Positions 10,622-18,181 of a stretch of 64,000 bases of DNA are shown in pieces. A program made the translations under genes and the position numbers. Origin of the DNA: Agromyces sp. CF514 (GTDB taxonomy: Bacteria > Actinomycetota > Actinomycetes > Actinomycetales > Microbacteriaceae); contig NZ_FOZD01000001.1 in the NCBI RefSeq assembly GCF_900113185.1, forward strand, positions 1-64,000, in the 5' to 3' direction. Position 1 is the first letter of the stretch, and every line of letters begins with the position of its first letter. The notes beneath the pieces are model-generated. The model saw nothing but the letters and a program-made list of their open reading frames with translations. It made no database searches and was not told the DNA's origin.

Positions 10622-11199
10622 GCGGCAGCGGGCGCCGGTGCGGGCGCGGGTGCGGCCAGGGGCGCGGCAGCGGCGGAGCCGGACGCCGGTTCCACGACGG
10701 GCGCCGGCGTCGGGCCCGCGCCGCCGGTCCGCCAGGTCGGCGTGACCCGCAGTCCGGCGATGCGCCATCCTGCAGGCGTCTCGCGGACGCCGAACCGGTA
10801 GACCGCGCCGATCACCTGCACCGGCACTCCATCGGCGTGGGCGAAGTGGGCGATCAGGTTGGCGCGGACCTCGGCGGTACGAACGCGGGGCGTCGGCGAC
10901 GAGCCCTCGTCGACGATCACATTCGTCATCACGTGGTGCAGGCGTTCGAAGCCGACGTGGTTGCGGGTCGCCTGGGCGATCACCGCGTCGCGGCCCTCGG
11001 CGGTGCCGCCCGGGGTGGTCGCCGTCGCATCGTCTGTGAAGAGCTCTCGGAGCACGTCGAAGCGATGCTCGTCGAGCGCCGCGCCCAGGCGGGCGACGAG
11101 CTCGGCGAGGTGCACGCGATCCCGATCGGTGATCAGGTCGACACCTGCATCGGTGTTCGAGGCGGCTATGGCAGCGGCAGTGCTCATGATCTCGCTCAT
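10618..11199 (-). CDS. SnoaL-like (NTF2-fold) protein
   Basis: A 193-residue protein with an NTF2/SnoaL-like fold: VHLAELVARLGAALDEHRFDVLRELFTDDATATTPGG, an internal HHVMTNV segment, and a closing WRIAGLRVTPTWRTG strand. A low-complexity Ala/Pro tail of about 30 residues follows. Such proteins act as small isomerases, cyclases or binding proteins; function cannot be given. ATG 11199 is the first of two close candidates (the other at 11187). It overlaps the MarR gene by 4 bases. Confidence 0.75.
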   Translation of the reverse strand: MSEIMSTAAAIAASNTDAGVDLITDRDRVHLAELVARLGAALDEHRFDVLRELFTDDATATTPGGTAEGRDAVIAQATRNHVGFERLHHVMTNVIVDEGSSPTPRVRTAEVRANLIAHFAHADGVPVQVIGAVYRFGVRETPAGWRIAGLRVTPTWRTGGAGPTPAPVVEPASGSAAAAPLAAPAPAPAPAAA

Positions 11200-11215
11200 C
11201 TCGTCGAGGGATTGA

Positions 11216-11247
11216 ACGTTGGAATGACCAACGTTGGTGCTACCAAC
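11216..11247. promoter_or_regulatory. two overlapping palindromes, candidate MarR operator
   Basis: ACGTTGG-N5-CCAACGT (11216-11234) overlaps GTTGGT-N3-ACCAAC (11233-11247), sharing two bases. They sit just upstream of the SnoaL-marR operon start. Autoregulatory MarR binding is the natural reading but is inferred. Confidence 0.55.
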
Positions 11248-11288
11248 ATTAGCGAGACAAGTCGAGAAGGCAAGGCCCGAGAGCGAAG

Positions 11289-11341
11289 CTATACAGACGT
11301 GTTCGGTTTGTGATATCCATATCCCGTACAAACATGTACGG
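11289..11341. promoter_or_regulatory. two candidate TetR-type operator motifs before the 11365 gene
   Basis: CTATACAGACGTGTTCGG (11289-11306) and the inverted repeat CCGTAC-N6-GTACGG (11324-11341). Both have relatives upstream of the MFS gene at 12431-12484, with almost the same spacing, implying one shared regulator. Confidence 0.5.
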
Positions 11342-11364
11342 ATTCTGGAGAAGCAGGAGTGATC

Positions 11365-11748
11365 ATGTCGACACCGTTCATCTTCATCACCACCCTCGGC
11401 GTGCCGGCCGAGCACTGGGGCGCGGCGCGCGAGTCCGTCGCGCGGTATTCCGCCTTCATCGCCGAGCGCGAGCCCCGGATGCTCGCGTTCAGCGCAGCCT
11501 TCGACGCGGCCCGCCGTGAGGTCGCGCTCGTGCACGTGCTCGCCGACGCGGAGTCGGCCGATGCGCACCTGCCCATCGCCCACGAGCACATCGGCGCCGG
11601 ACTTCGACTCGCCGAGACGCGTCGCATCGAGGTCTTCGGGGAGCCCGGACCCGGGATCGAGGGCCTGCTCCGGGTCAACGCCGCCCAGGGGGTCGACGTG
11701 CAAGGGTCCGAGGACCTCGTCGGAGGCTTCGTTCGCCACGCGGCATGA
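11365..11748 (+). CDS. small dimeric alpha-beta barrel-like protein
   Basis: A 127-residue soluble protein. The arrangement of a long first helix (SVARYSAFIAEREPRMLAF), a strand, then VLADAESADAHLPIAHEHI resembles antibiotic-biosynthesis-monooxygenase-like barrels, which often take part in quinone or reactive-species chemistry; this is fold-level similarity only. The ATG at 11365 follows AGGAG at 11355-11359. Regulatory motifs shared with the nearby MFS gene suggest it belongs to the same TetR-controlled response. Confidence 0.7.
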   Translation: MSTPFIFITTLGVPAEHWGAARESVARYSAFIAEREPRMLAFSAAFDAARREVALVHVLADAESADAHLPIAHEHIGAGLRLAETRRIEVFGEPGPGIEGLLRVNAAQGVDVQGSEDLVGGFVRHAA

Positions 11749-11752
11749 ACGC

Positions 11753-11782
11753 GCGGGTCCGGGCCGTCAGACCCGGACCCGC
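11753..11782. terminator. bidirectional hairpin terminator
   Basis: GCGGGTCCGGG and CCCGGACCCGC form an 11-bp stem with an 8-base loop between the convergent 11365 and tetR genes. Confidence 0.65.
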
Positions 11783-11829
11783 ATGTTCCGACGCGGCGTG
11801 ACGCCCGGTCGGTCGACGCGAGGCCGCGC

Positions 11830-12411
11830 TCAGCCCACCCGCAGGAGCGAACGGATCGTCGACCGGATGAGGCCGCCTGCCGCCGCCTCGTCGAGGCGGC
11901 CCGCATCGACCTCGGCTGCGGCGGCATGGAGGATCGAGAGGAAGCACGCGACCTGCCAATCGAGCGGTTGGTCGGCACGCATCACCTCGGCCTGGCGTCC
12001 GCGAGCCAGCAAGGCTCGAACCCGCCGCATCGGCTGGTCGTGCATCGCACGCACGGCCTCGGGGCCCAACTCGAGTTCGGCGGCGGCGAGGACCCCCCGT
12101 GAGGCGTCGACGATCCGCCAGGACGAGTCGACGAGCCGCTCGAGCGCGGTCCACGCATCGACTTCGAGGTCGAGGCGGGCGAGCTCAGCCTCAGCGAGTG
12201 CGAGCGCGCGCTCGAACGTCGCGCCGACGAGTTCGGCGCGCGAGGCGAAATGCGCGTAGAGCGTCACACGCCCGACCCCGGCAGCTGCGGCGACCTGCGC
12301 CATGTTGGCGCGCGGGTCGGCCACCAGCAGCCGACTGGCCGACTCGAGGATCGCATCGCGGTTGCGTCGGGCGTCAGCCCTGGTGGCGCGCTCCCTGGTG
12401 TCATCCGGCAC
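11830..12411 (-). CDS. TetR/AcrR family regulator
   Basis: A 193-residue repressor-type protein. The N-terminal HTH reads RDAILESASRLLVADPRANMAQVAAAAGVGRVTLYAHF; the rest is a helical ligand domain. I chose GTG 12411, with AAAGGGG about 7 bases upstream, over the ATG at 12438, because that ATG lies inside the candidate operator 12431-12448. It diverges from an MFS pump, the usual drug-efflux regulator/pump arrangement. Confidence 0.85.
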   Translation of the reverse strand: MPDDTRERATRADARRNRDAILESASRLLVADPRANMAQVAAAAGVGRVTLYAHFASRAELVGATFERALALAEAELARLDLEVDAWTALERLVDSSWRIVDASRGVLAAAELELGPEAVRAMHDQPMRRVRALLARGRQAEVMRADQPLDWQVACFLSILHAAAAEVDAGRLDEAAAGGLIRSTIRSLLRVG

Positions 12412-12430
12412 GACGGCCCCTTTCGCTATT

Positions 12431-12484
12431 CCGAACAACAGTGTATAGATTAATTGCGCTATTAACTCGTACAGTCATGTTCAG
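12431..12484. promoter_or_regulatory. candidate TetR operators in the tetR/MFS divergent promoter
   Basis: Positions 12448-12431 (minus strand) read CTATACACTGTTGTTCGG, 14 of 18 identical to 11289-11306. Positions 12468-12484 read CGTACAGTCATGTTCAG, 13 of 17 identical to 11325-11341. Confidence 0.5.
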
Positions 12485-12500
12485 TTTAGGAGAATGACGG

Positions 12501-13772
12501 ATGTCACATCAGATGCCGACCCCGGAACACGTGCACCACGCTCCCGGCGCGATCCCCACTCCGCCGTCCTGCGAACGCCGGGGCCTCCTCGCCCTCGTGC
12601 TGCTCTGCCTCGCCCAGTTCATGCTCGTGCTCGACGTGACGATCGTGAACATCGCGATCCCGGATCTCAGCCGGGATCTCGGCCTCGACCCGACTTCGGC
12701 GGCGTGGCCGATCGCGGCCTATGCCGTGCCGTACGCCGCGCTCCTGCTCGTCGGCGGCTCACTCGCCGACCGATTCGGAGCTCGTCGCCTCGTGCTCCTC
12801 GGACTCGCCGTCTTCACGTTCGCCTCGCTCGCCGCGGGGCTCTCGGCGACCCCTGAGACGCTCATCGCGGCCCGCGCTGCACAGGGGATCGGCGCGGCGA
12901 TGCTCTCGCCGGCAGCACTCGCGGCCCTGGTCGGGCGCTTCTCCGGCCCCGCGCGACACCGCGCGCTCGCGGCCTGGGCCGCCGTCGGAGGCGCCGGGGG
13001 CGCGATCGGCGTGCTCCTCGGCGGACTGCTCACCGCCGGCCCGGGGTGGCGATGGATCTTCCTCGTCAACGTTCCGGTCGGGGTGCTCGTGTTCACCCTG
13101 GTGCCGTTGGCGGTCGCCGCGGGTGCGCGCAGCACGCGCCGCCCGATGGACCTCGGCATCTTCAGGATCCCTGCGATGCGGTTCGGCGCCTCGAGCATGC
13201 TCGTCGCGAGCGGCCTGCTCATCGGCAGCTCCTTCCTGCTCTCGTTCGCGCTGCAGGCATCGCACGGATGGTCCGCCCTTGCGACGGGCTTCGCGTTCCT
13301 GCCCGTGGCACTCGGCACGGTGCTCGGCGCGCACTCGGCGGGCCGGCTGACCGGGCGCGTCGGACCCCGGACGGTCGCGATGATCGCATTCGGCACGACG
13401 ACCTCTGGCTTCGGTGCAGCTGCAATCGGCAGCACCGTGCCTGCCGTGCTGATCACCGCAATCGCCGTCGCGGCGACCGGGCTCGGAGCGGCGTTCGTCG
13501 CGGCGACCACGACGGCACTCCCCGCGGTCGAACAGGCGCACGTCGGGTTCGCATCGGGAGTCATGAACGTCGCGCACGAACTCGGAGGCGCAGTCGGGGT
13601 GGCGTCGTTCGCCTCGCTCGCCGCGGTGAGCCTCGCATCTTCGAGCGATTCCTCGGGTTTCGCGATCGCGTTCGCAGTCGCTTCAGCGCTGTCCGTCGCC
13701 ACCGTCTTCGGTGCGCGGCGATTCGCACCGAGGGGAATCCCCGATGCCGCTGCACCGCGGTTCGTGCACTGA
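12501..13772 (+). CDS. MFS transporter of DHA2 type with a shortened centre
   Basis: A 423-residue pump. The N half is typical of 14-helix drug:H+ antiporters (LDVTIVNIAIPDLSRDL; GGSLADRFGARR; GPGWRWIFLVNVPVG). Immediately after helix 6 the sequence jumps from AAGARSTRRPMDLG to IFRIPAMRFG, omitting the stretch of about 60 residues with two helices that normally follows. The frame is intact, so about twelve helices remain. AGGAG at 12488-12492 precedes the ATG. Divergent from and probably repressed by the TetR gene. Confidence 0.85.
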   Translation: MSHQMPTPEHVHHAPGAIPTPPSCERRGLLALVLLCLAQFMLVLDVTIVNIAIPDLSRDLGLDPTSAAWPIAAYAVPYAALLLVGGSLADRFGARRLVLLGLAVFTFASLAAGLSATPETLIAARAAQGIGAAMLSPAALAALVGRFSGPARHRALAAWAAVGGAGGAIGVLLGGLLTAGPGWRWIFLVNVPVGVLVFTLVPLAVAAGARSTRRPMDLGIFRIPAMRFGASSMLVASGLLIGSSFLLSFALQASHGWSALATGFAFLPVALGTVLGAHSAGRLTGRVGPRTVAMIAFGTTTSGFGAAAIGSTVPAVLITAIAVAATGLGAAFVAATTTALPAVEQAHVGFASGVMNVAHELGGAVGVASFASLAAVSLASSSDSSGFAIAFAVASALSVATVFGARRFAPRGIPDAAAPRFVH

Positions 13773-13865
13773 CGCAGCCGCCGACCCTCGAGCCGGATGC
13801 GGTCCCGCGGGTCGGCGACATCCATGCGATGGAATGCACTCGGAGCGATCGGCGTTGCCTCAGGC

Positions 13866-14894
13866 ATGCAACGCTTCGGAACGCTCTCGTTCGGCCACTA
13901 CGGACACCTCGGCGGCGGGCGGGAACTGTCGGCCGGCGACTCCCTGCTGCAGGCCATCGACCTCGCGCAGGGCATGGACGAGCTCGGCGTCAACGGCGCG
14001 TACTTCCGCGTGCACCACTTCGCACGCCAGCAGGCTTCGCCCATGCCGCTGCTCGCCGCCATCGCGGCGCGCACGACGGGCATCGAGGTCGGCACGGGCG
14101 TCATCGACATGCGGTACGAGAACCCGCTGCACCTCGCCGAGGAGGCTGCGGCCGTCGACCTCATCTCTGGCGGGCGCCTCGCGCTCGGCGTGAGCCGCGG
14201 ATCACCCGAGTCCGTCGTGCGCGGCTACGAGGCGTTCGGATACACGGGTTCGCAGGACCCGCGTGGAGCCGACCTCGCACGCGAGCACTTCGCCCGGTTC
14301 CTGCAGGCGATCGAGGGGCAGGGCCTCGCAGAGCGCGACGCCGCCTCGCCGTTCGGCGGCGGGCACGGGCTGCAGCGCGTCGAGCCCTACTCGCCCGGCC
14401 TGCGGTCTCGCATCTGGTGGGGCGCCGGCAACCGCGACTCGGCCGAATGGGCCGGCCGCGTCGGCGTCAACCTCATGTCGTCGACGCTGCTCACGGAGGA
14501 CCGCGGGATCCCGTTCGACGAGCTGCAGGCGCAGCAGATCCGGGCATTCCGCGACGCCTGGCGCGAGGCCGGGCACCCGGGCGAGCCGCGGACCTCGGTG
14601 AGTCGGTCGATCTTCCCGATCACCACGGCTGAGGACGAGCTCTACTTCGGCGGCCGCCAGGACGGCGACGGCGTCGGCATGATCGACGGCATCCGCTCGA
14701 CGTTCGGCAAGACCTACGCGGGCACGCCGGACAAGCTCGTCGAACAGCTGCAGAAGGATGCCGCGATCCGCGAGGCCGACACGCTCATGCTCACGATCCC
14801 GAGCCAGCTCGGCGTGGAGTTCAACCTCCGGCTGATCACCGCCTTCGCGAAGCACGTGGCGCCGAGCCTCGGATGGGAACCGGCGCGCAGCTGA
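13866..14894 (+). CDS. LLM class flavin-dependent oxidoreductase
   Basis: A 342-residue bacterial luciferase-like TIM-barrel monooxygenase. Recognisable parts are the N-terminal RFGTLSFGHYGHLGGG, the VDLISGGRLALGVSRGSPESVVRGY segment near residue 110, and WWGAGNRDSAEWAGRVGVNLM. Members use FMNH2 (sometimes F420H2) to oxidise small substrates; the substrate is unknown. The ATG at 13866 fits the family start better than the 13797 extension. Confidence 0.85.
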   Translation: MQRFGTLSFGHYGHLGGGRELSAGDSLLQAIDLAQGMDELGVNGAYFRVHHFARQQASPMPLLAAIAARTTGIEVGTGVIDMRYENPLHLAEEAAAVDLISGGRLALGVSRGSPESVVRGYEAFGYTGSQDPRGADLAREHFARFLQAIEGQGLAERDAASPFGGGHGLQRVEPYSPGLRSRIWWGAGNRDSAEWAGRVGVNLMSSTLLTEDRGIPFDELQAQQIRAFRDAWREAGHPGEPRTSVSRSIFPITTAEDELYFGGRQDGDGVGMIDGIRSTFGKTYAGTPDKLVEQLQKDAAIREADTLMLTIPSQLGVEFNLRLITAFAKHVAPSLGWEPARS

Positions 14895-14958
14895 CGATGA
14901 GGTCCGACTTCGGCACGCCCCTCTCGCGATTCGGCAACGACAGGAGCAGACTCGAAGC

Positions 14959-15381
14959 ATGGACGAGGAACTCGACGAACGCCCTCCGACCCGTCACCTG
15001 ACGGAGGCGGAGTGCTGGCAGCGCATCATCGAAGCCCCGTACGGCCGCATCGCCGCGGCCGCGGGCGGCGATGTCGACATCTTCCCGGTGAACCACGTCG
15101 TCGCGCACGATCGCACGATCGTCTTCCGCACCTCTCCGGGCACGAAACTGCTCGAGCTCACGATCCACCACCACGTCGCATTCGAGGTCGACGGCGCCGA
15201 CGACCACGAGGCGTTCAGCGTCGTCGTGAAGGGAGACGCCGTCGAGTTCGACCGCCAGTCCGAGGTCGCCGAGGCCGAACGGCTCGGGGTGGAGCCTTGG
15301 GCCCCCGAGACGAAGGACCGGTGGGTGCGCATCACGCCCACCGAGGTGCACGGCCGGCAGTTCGAGCGTCCGCGACCCTAG
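14959..15381 (+). CDS. pyridoxamine 5'-phosphate oxidase-like flavin/F420 split-barrel protein
   Basis: A 140-residue protein of the split beta-barrel superfamily. The pattern RIIEAPYGRIAAAAGGDVDIFPVNHVVAHDRTIVFRTSPGTKL is typical of small actinobacterial PNPOx-like proteins that bind FMN or F420. The true substrate is unknown. It lies 64 bases downstream of the LLM oxidoreductase on the same strand and may be co-expressed. Confidence 0.8.
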   Translation: MDEELDERPPTRHLTEAECWQRIIEAPYGRIAAAAGGDVDIFPVNHVVAHDRTIVFRTSPGTKLLELTIHHHVAFEVDGADDHEAFSVVVKGDAVEFDRQSEVAEAERLGVEPWAPETKDRWVRITPTEVHGRQFERPRP

Positions 15382-15405
15382 CGCGGGCTGCGGCCGGAAA
15401 TGGTC

Positions 15406-15440
15406 CGCGCCTCCCCGCCGGGTCACGGCGAGGAGGCGCG
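15406..15440. terminator. hairpin between convergent genes
   Basis: CGCGCCTCC (15406-15414) pairs with GGAGGCGCG (15432-15440), with a further CCGCCG/CGGCG inner stem. It can end both the rightward PNPOx-like gene and the leftward permease operon. Confidence 0.6.
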
Positions 15441-15481
15441 GGGTCTTGGGCCAGGCGCTCGACGGCCGAGCACCCGGCGAT

Positions 15482-16930
15482 CTAGCCGACGCCCTCGAGC
15501 GCGTCGGTCTCGGTGTTGCCGATGTTCGCGAGCACCTCGGGGCGACGCTTGGCGAGGTGCAGGTACCAGGCCAGCGCGGCGATCATCGTGGCCAGGAACA
15601 GGTACGGGATGACGTTCAGCGGCCAGGCGGGCACGGGCCAGACGTTCGCGAAGAACACGTAGGCCATCGAGACGACGGCGATCACTGCGCACACCCAGAC
15701 GAGGCCGTTGCGCATGCCCTCGCGTCGCGTGTAGACGACGCAGGCGATCGCGACGAGCGCGTAGGCGACCATGTAGCCGTAGGTGCCGTAGGTGTCGACC
15801 CAGACGACGATCTCCATCGGGTCGGCTCCCATGACGAGCAGCACGAGGTCGAGCACGATCGCGGCCGGGCCGGCGACGAGCAGCACGCGGTGCGGGGTCA
15901 GGTGGCGATCGTGGGTGCGGCCGAAGCGCTCGGCGACGACGCCCTCCTTGCCCATGACGTAGATGATGCGGCCGACCACGTTGAGCGGCGCGACGACGAC
16001 GGCGAAGAACGAGGCGCCGACGCCGAACGTGAGGATCGGGGCGAACCACGTCGGCATGCCGATCTGCGTGGCGATCGCCTCGAGCGGGCTCGCGGCCGTC
16101 GCCAGGTCTTCGCCGAGGATCGCGATCTGGGTGTAGGCGGCGAAGACGTAGAGGATGCCGACGGTCACGGCGCTCCACATGATCGCGCGGGGGATGGCGG
16201 TGTACGGGTTCTTCGCCTCGCGGCCCAGCGCGTCGGCCGACGAGAAGCCGACGAAGCCGAGGATGCCGAGCACCATGCCGGCGGCGACGCCCTGGAACGG
16301 CACGCCCTCGAGCGAGAACTGCGCCGGGTCCCACGCGTTCGGGCCGGCCCAGACGAGCGCCAGCACGAGCAGGATCAGGATGATCGTCACCGAGACGAGC
16401 TCGAGCACGAGCGAGACACGGGCCGAGAGGCGGATGCCCCGGATCGTGAAGAGCGTCGCCAAGCCGCCGAGCACGATCGCGAGCGCCATCGACCAGCCGA
16501 GCCCCTCGGCGGGGATGCCGATGAGCACGAGGAACTGGTTCATGTACGACACGGCGCCGCCGAGGGATCCGGCGGCGATGCCCCAGCAGCCCACGAGCAG
16601 GGCGACGCCGGCGAGGTATGCGCCGAACGGGCCGAGGCCCTTCGCGACGTAGGTGTAGAGCGAGCCGGCCGAGGCGTGCCGCTTGGCGAAGACGGCGACG
16701 CAATAGCCGACCGCGAGGATCACGATCGTCGCGAGCACGAACGAGAGCATGGTGCCGTTGCCGGCCCCGATGTAGATGCCCGCCGCGGTGAAGGCGATGA
16801 CCGCGCTCGGGGCGATGTTGGCGATGGCCTGGGCGGCGAGCTCGGGCCCGCTCATGACGCCGCGGCGGAGGCCGGCGTCGGTGGGGGCGTCGGCCCGAGG
16901 GGCCGGCGCCTGCGTGGTGGGGGTGGTCAT
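15482..16930 (-). CDS. APC family amino-acid/amine permease
   Basis: A 482-residue membrane protein with about twelve helices. It has the APC N-terminal helix pattern (GPELAAQAIANIAPSAVIAFTAAGIYIGAGNGTM) and a short charged N-terminal tail. Family members import amino acids, amines or similar cations by proton symport. The ATG at 16930 has GGAG upstream. It is the second gene of an operon with the Zn dehydrogenase (32-base gap), suggesting uptake followed by oxidation of an alcohol- or amine-like nutrient. Confidence 0.88.
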   Translation of the reverse strand: MTTPTTQAPAPRADAPTDAGLRRGVMSGPELAAQAIANIAPSAVIAFTAAGIYIGAGNGTMLSFVLATIVILAVGYCVAVFAKRHASAGSLYTYVAKGLGPFGAYLAGVALLVGCWGIAAGSLGGAVSYMNQFLVLIGIPAEGLGWSMALAIVLGGLATLFTIRGIRLSARVSLVLELVSVTIILILLVLALVWAGPNAWDPAQFSLEGVPFQGVAAGMVLGILGFVGFSSADALGREAKNPYTAIPRAIMWSAVTVGILYVFAAYTQIAILGEDLATAASPLEAIATQIGMPTWFAPILTFGVGASFFAVVVAPLNVVGRIIYVMGKEGVVAERFGRTHDRHLTPHRVLLVAGPAAIVLDLVLLVMGADPMEIVVWVDTYGTYGYMVAYALVAIACVVYTRREGMRNGLVWVCAVIAVVSMAYVFFANVWPVPAWPLNVIPYLFLATMIAALAWYLHLAKRRPEVLANIGNTETDALEGVG

Positions 16931-16962
16931 GCGAACTCTCCAGTGAGTCGGGTGGGGCGCGG

Positions 16963-18060
16963 TCAGGGGATGAGGAGCGTGCGGAGCGCTTCGCCGGATT
17001 CGAGGTCGTCGAACGCCTCGGCCGCCTCGGCGAGCGGTCGGCGCGACGAGATCAGCGGGTCGAGCTTGAGCTGGCCGTCCATGTAGCGGTCGACGAGCGC
17101 GGGGATGTCGATGGAGGGGCGCACCGAGCCGTAGTTCGAGCCGAGGATGCGCTGGTCGGCCTCGGCGAGCACGAGCGGCTCGAACGACGCCTTGGCGCCG
17201 GTCGGGGGCAGGCCGACGATGACCGCCGCGCCGCCGAGGCCGAGCATGCGGATCGCCTGCTCGGTCGTCGAGGTGCGCCCGATCGCGTCGAAGGCGTAGT
17301 CGACGCCGTCGGGGATGAGGTCGAAGAGCGCCTCGACCGCGTCGACCTGCGACGCGTCGATCTGGTCGGTGGCGCCGAACTGCACGGCGAGCGCGGTCTT
17401 GTCGGCGCGCACGTCGATCGCCACGATGCGCTCGGCACCGGCGAGGCGGGCGCCCTGGACGACGTTGAGGCCCACGCCGCCGCAGCCGATCACGACGACC
17501 GTGGAGCCGGGCTCGACGGCCGCGGTGTTCAGCACCGCTCCGACGCCCGTGGCGACCGCGCAGCCGACGACCGCGACGATGTCGAGGGGGGCGTCGTCGC
17601 GCACCTTGACCGCGCCGGACGCGGGCACGACGACCTCTTCGGCGAACGACGAGACGCCGAGGTAGTGGTGCAGCGGCTCCTCGTCCTGCGAGAGGCGGGA
17701 GGTCCCGTCGAAGAGCACGCCCTTCGGTGCGACGACGGTCGCGACCTTCTGGCAGCGCGCCTCGTGGCCCGAGCGGCAGTAGCGGCATTCGCCGCACGGC
17801 GGCACCCACGAGAGCACCACGTGGTCGCCGACGGCGAGCGACGTGACGCCCTCGCCGAGCTCGACGACCACGCCGGACCCCTCATGACCCATGACGAGCG
17901 GAGCCGGGGCGTCCCATTCCCCTCGCTTCACGTGCAGGTCGGAGTGGCAGACGCCCGCCGCCGCGATCTTGACGCGCACTTCGCCGGCCTTGGGCGCGGC
18001 GAGTTCGACGTCGGCGACCTCGATCGGCGTCTCCGGTGCGCGGAAGACGATGGCTTTCAT
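16963..18060 (-). CDS. zinc-dependent alcohol dehydrogenase (class III-like MDR)
   Basis: A 365-residue medium-chain dehydrogenase. Ligands for catalytic zinc are the cysteine in GVCHSDL (near 37), GHEGSG (near 60) and a cysteine after VVGC (near 167); the structural-zinc lobe is CGECRYCRSGHEARC (about 88-102). NAD binding is at GCGGVGLNVV (about 193-202). The PPCGECRYCRSG layout and length place it near class III or aryl/alkyl alcohol dehydrogenases. It leads an operon with the APC permease and faces a PucR regulator. Confidence 0.88.
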   Translation of the reverse strand: MKAIVFRAPETPIEVADVELAAPKAGEVRVKIAAAGVCHSDLHVKRGEWDAPAPLVMGHEGSGVVVELGEGVTSLAVGDHVVLSWVPPCGECRYCRSGHEARCQKVATVVAPKGVLFDGTSRLSQDEEPLHHYLGVSSFAEEVVVPASGAVKVRDDAPLDIVAVVGCAVATGVGAVLNTAAVEPGSTVVVIGCGGVGLNVVQGARLAGAERIVAIDVRADKTALAVQFGATDQIDASQVDAVEALFDLIPDGVDYAFDAIGRTSTTEQAIRMLGLGGAAVIVGLPPTGAKASFEPLVLAEADQRILGSNYGSVRPSIDIPALVDRYMDGQLKLDPLISSRRPLAEAAEAFDDLESGEALRTLLIP

Positions 18061-18133
18061 TGATGCTCCCTTGGATCTGGTGCTGGGGTACGCAAGATGC
18101 TAGGCAGACTCGACCCAACGCGTCACTGTGAAG

Positions 18134-18174
18134 AATGTCGAATCAGAATCGGATGCCGCGACATTCCGTACACT
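18134..18174 (+). promoter_or_regulatory. inverted repeat and leaderless promoter of pucR-like gene
   Basis: AATGTCG (18134-18140) and CGACATT (18159-18165) form a 7-bp inverted repeat with an 18-base spacer between the divergent dehydrogenase and PucR genes. TACACT at 18169-18174 is a good -10 lying 7 bases before ATG 18182, so the transcript would begin at the start codon. Confidence 0.5.
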
Positions 18175-18181
18175 CGATCGC

